From Bacillota bacterium (GTDB lineage: Bacteria > Bacillota > Clostridia > Oscillospirales > Acutalibacteraceae), in assembly GCA_023401495.1 (NCBI GenBank), contig JAEXDU010000187.1:1-28538 (forward strand): a stretch of 28,538 nucleotides of DNA, read 5' to 3'. Under the pieces are notes generated by a model. The model searched no databases and had not been told where the DNA came from. It saw only the letters and a program-made list of their open reading frames with translations. Below are positions 27,600-28,538 of the stretch, piece by piece. How positions within the stretch are numbered: the stretch's first letter is position 1; the number at the start of each line of letters is the position of its first letter. The translations under genes and the position numbers were made by a program.

Positions 27600-28538
27600 A
27601 TGGAACTGATGCTGAAATACGGCTGCAACCCCAACCAGAAGCCGTCGCGGATTTTTCGTCAGGACGGCGGTGAGCTGCCGGTCATGGTGCTGAACGGCCG
27701 GCCCGGTTATATCAATTTTCTGGATGCGCTGAACAGCTGGCAGCTGGTAAAAGAGCTGAAAGCGGCAACGGGACTGCCGGCCGCCGCGTCGTTCAAGCAT
27801 GTCAGCCCCGCCGGTGCGGCGGTGGGCGTGCCGATGTCACCCGAGCTGCAGAAGAGCTGCTTTGTCGACGATCTGGAGCTTTCCCCGCTGGCGTGCGCCT
27901 ATGCCAGAGCACGCGGCGCGGACCGCATGTCCTCCTACGGCGACTGGGTGGCGCTCTCCGACGAATGCGACGCGCAGACCGCCCGGCTGATTTCCCGCGA
28001 GGTGTCCGACGGCATCATTGCGCCCGGCTATTCGGCCGAAGCGCTCGAAATTTTGAAGACAAAGCGCAAGGGTTCTTACAGCGTGGTGCAGATTGATCCG
28101 GAGTACGTTCCCACTCCCGTAGAACATAAGGATGTGTTCGGAATCACCTTTGAGCAGGGCCGCAACAACGCGGTGATCGACGAAAGCCTGCTGACCAACT
28201 TTGTTACCGACAGCAAAACATTCTCCGCAGAAGCGAAGCGCGACCTTCTGGTAGCGCTGATCACGCTGAAATATACGCAGTCCAATTCCGTCTGCTACGC
28301 AAAGGACGGACAGGCCATCGGTGTGGGGGCCGGGCAGCAGTCCCGCATCCACTGCACCCGCCTTGCTGGCAGCAAGGCGGATCTGTGGCATCTGCGCCAG
28401 CATCCGCAGGTACTCAGCCTGCCCTTCCGTGCGGACATCCGCCGCCCGGACCGCGACAACACCATCGATGTGTACCTTTCCGACGACGCGGAAGAGGTGC
28501 TGGCCGACGGCGTCTGGCAGCAGTTCTTTACCGAATGC
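27600..28538 (+). CDS. Stand-alone AICAR formyltransferase (partial, cut at window end)
   Basis: 313 residues from ATG 27600 to the window edge, without a stop codon. It shows KYGCNPNQKPSRIF, the SFKHVSPAGAAVG motif with the catalytic K-H pair, a DGIIAPGYS segment and YTQSNSVCYAKDGQAIGVGAGQQSR. These define AICAR transformylase, the C-terminal half of PurH. The N-terminal IMP cyclohydrolase domain is absent, because the protein starts right at the transformylase. It moves a formyl group from 10-formyl-THF to AICAR, and the product goes to the PurO encoded just upstream. GGGGAGGAAC before the ATG is a strong ribosome binding site. The family is about 390 residues, so roughly 75 residues are missing. 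Confidence 0.93.
   Translation, partial: MELMLKYGCNPNQKPSRIFRQDGGELPVMVLNGRPGYINFLDALNSWQLVKELKAATGLPAAASFKHVSPAGAAVGVPMSPELQKSCFVDDLELSPLACAYARARGADRMSSYGDWVALSDECDAQTARLISREVSDGIIAPGYSAEALEILKTKRKGSYSVVQIDPEYVPTPVEHKDVFGITFEQGRNNAVIDESLLTNFVTDSKTFSAEAKRDLLVALITLKYTQSNSVCYAKDGQAIGVGAGQQSRIHCTRLAGSKADLWHLRQHPQVLSLPFRADIRRPDRDNTIDVYLSDDAEEVLADGVWQQFFTEC

Noticed and set aside
1..28538. CRISPR arrays, tRNA or rRNA genes, insertion sequences, phage or defence genes
   Set aside because: No spaced direct repeats, no tRNA T-loop signatures, no transposase or integrase frames and no terminal repeats were seen on either strand.

Overview
The window reads as a chromosomal core segment of an endospore-forming, anaerobic Clostridia-type Firmicute, probably of the Oscillospiraceae/Ruminococcaceae sort. 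This is inferred from the yabM-mazG-hup-rqcP-yabP-yabQ-divIC-yabR sporulation/division cluster, a perfect CIRCE box before groESL, HemZ, a bifunctional Rel, a class I fumarase alpha subunit, and a purine pathway with an archaeal-type PurO plus a free-standing AICAR transformylase. No tRNA, rRNA, CRISPR array, insertion sequence, prophage or integration site was seen. Nearly all genes lie on the + strand; the only convincing - strand genes are a glutaminase/symporter pair.

Layout. 1-5471: 3' end of recJ, then relA, a metallo-beta-lactamase-fold hydrolase, hemZ and a P-loop nucleoside kinase, tightly packed with overlaps. 5472-5987: a structured spacer, then a small coiled-coil protein with its own promoter. 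6154-11336: a cluster in the same order as the Bacillus subtilis yabM-yabR block, with a good sigma-E-like promoter before yabP and a vegetative promoter buried in the yabQ stop codon that serves divIC. 11592-13637: a metal-dependent amidohydrolase and a fumarase alpha subunit with no adjacent beta subunit. 13757-15531: ribosome hibernation factor and a THUMP-type RNA methyltransferase, each followed by a terminator. 15605-17856: a very short promoter-terminator unit, then the CIRCE-controlled groES-groEL operon. 18044-18765: an Xre repressor with a 4-TM membrane protein, and a palindromic operator over the promoter. 18969-22639: glutaminase and sodium:amino acid symporter (- strand) divergent from a LysR-type regulator (+ strand). 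22843-24234: NfeD and SPFH membrane-microdomain proteins. 24308-28538: a pur operon (purE, purM, purN, purO, AICAR transformylase, the last cut by the window end).

Most genes are ordinary housekeeping genes. The parts most worth a second look are non-coding. The 436-bp leader before purE has a complete promoter, a 22-codon ORF with a strong ribosome binding site and a terminator starting 4 nt after its stop codon. That is followed by a 17-bp perfect inverted repeat made of two palindromic sites, and by mutually exclusive hairpins. Other points of interest are the promoter-operator layouts at glsA/LysR and xre, and the split last steps of purine synthesis. All promoter, operator and structure calls come from reading by eye and were not folded or searched computationally.
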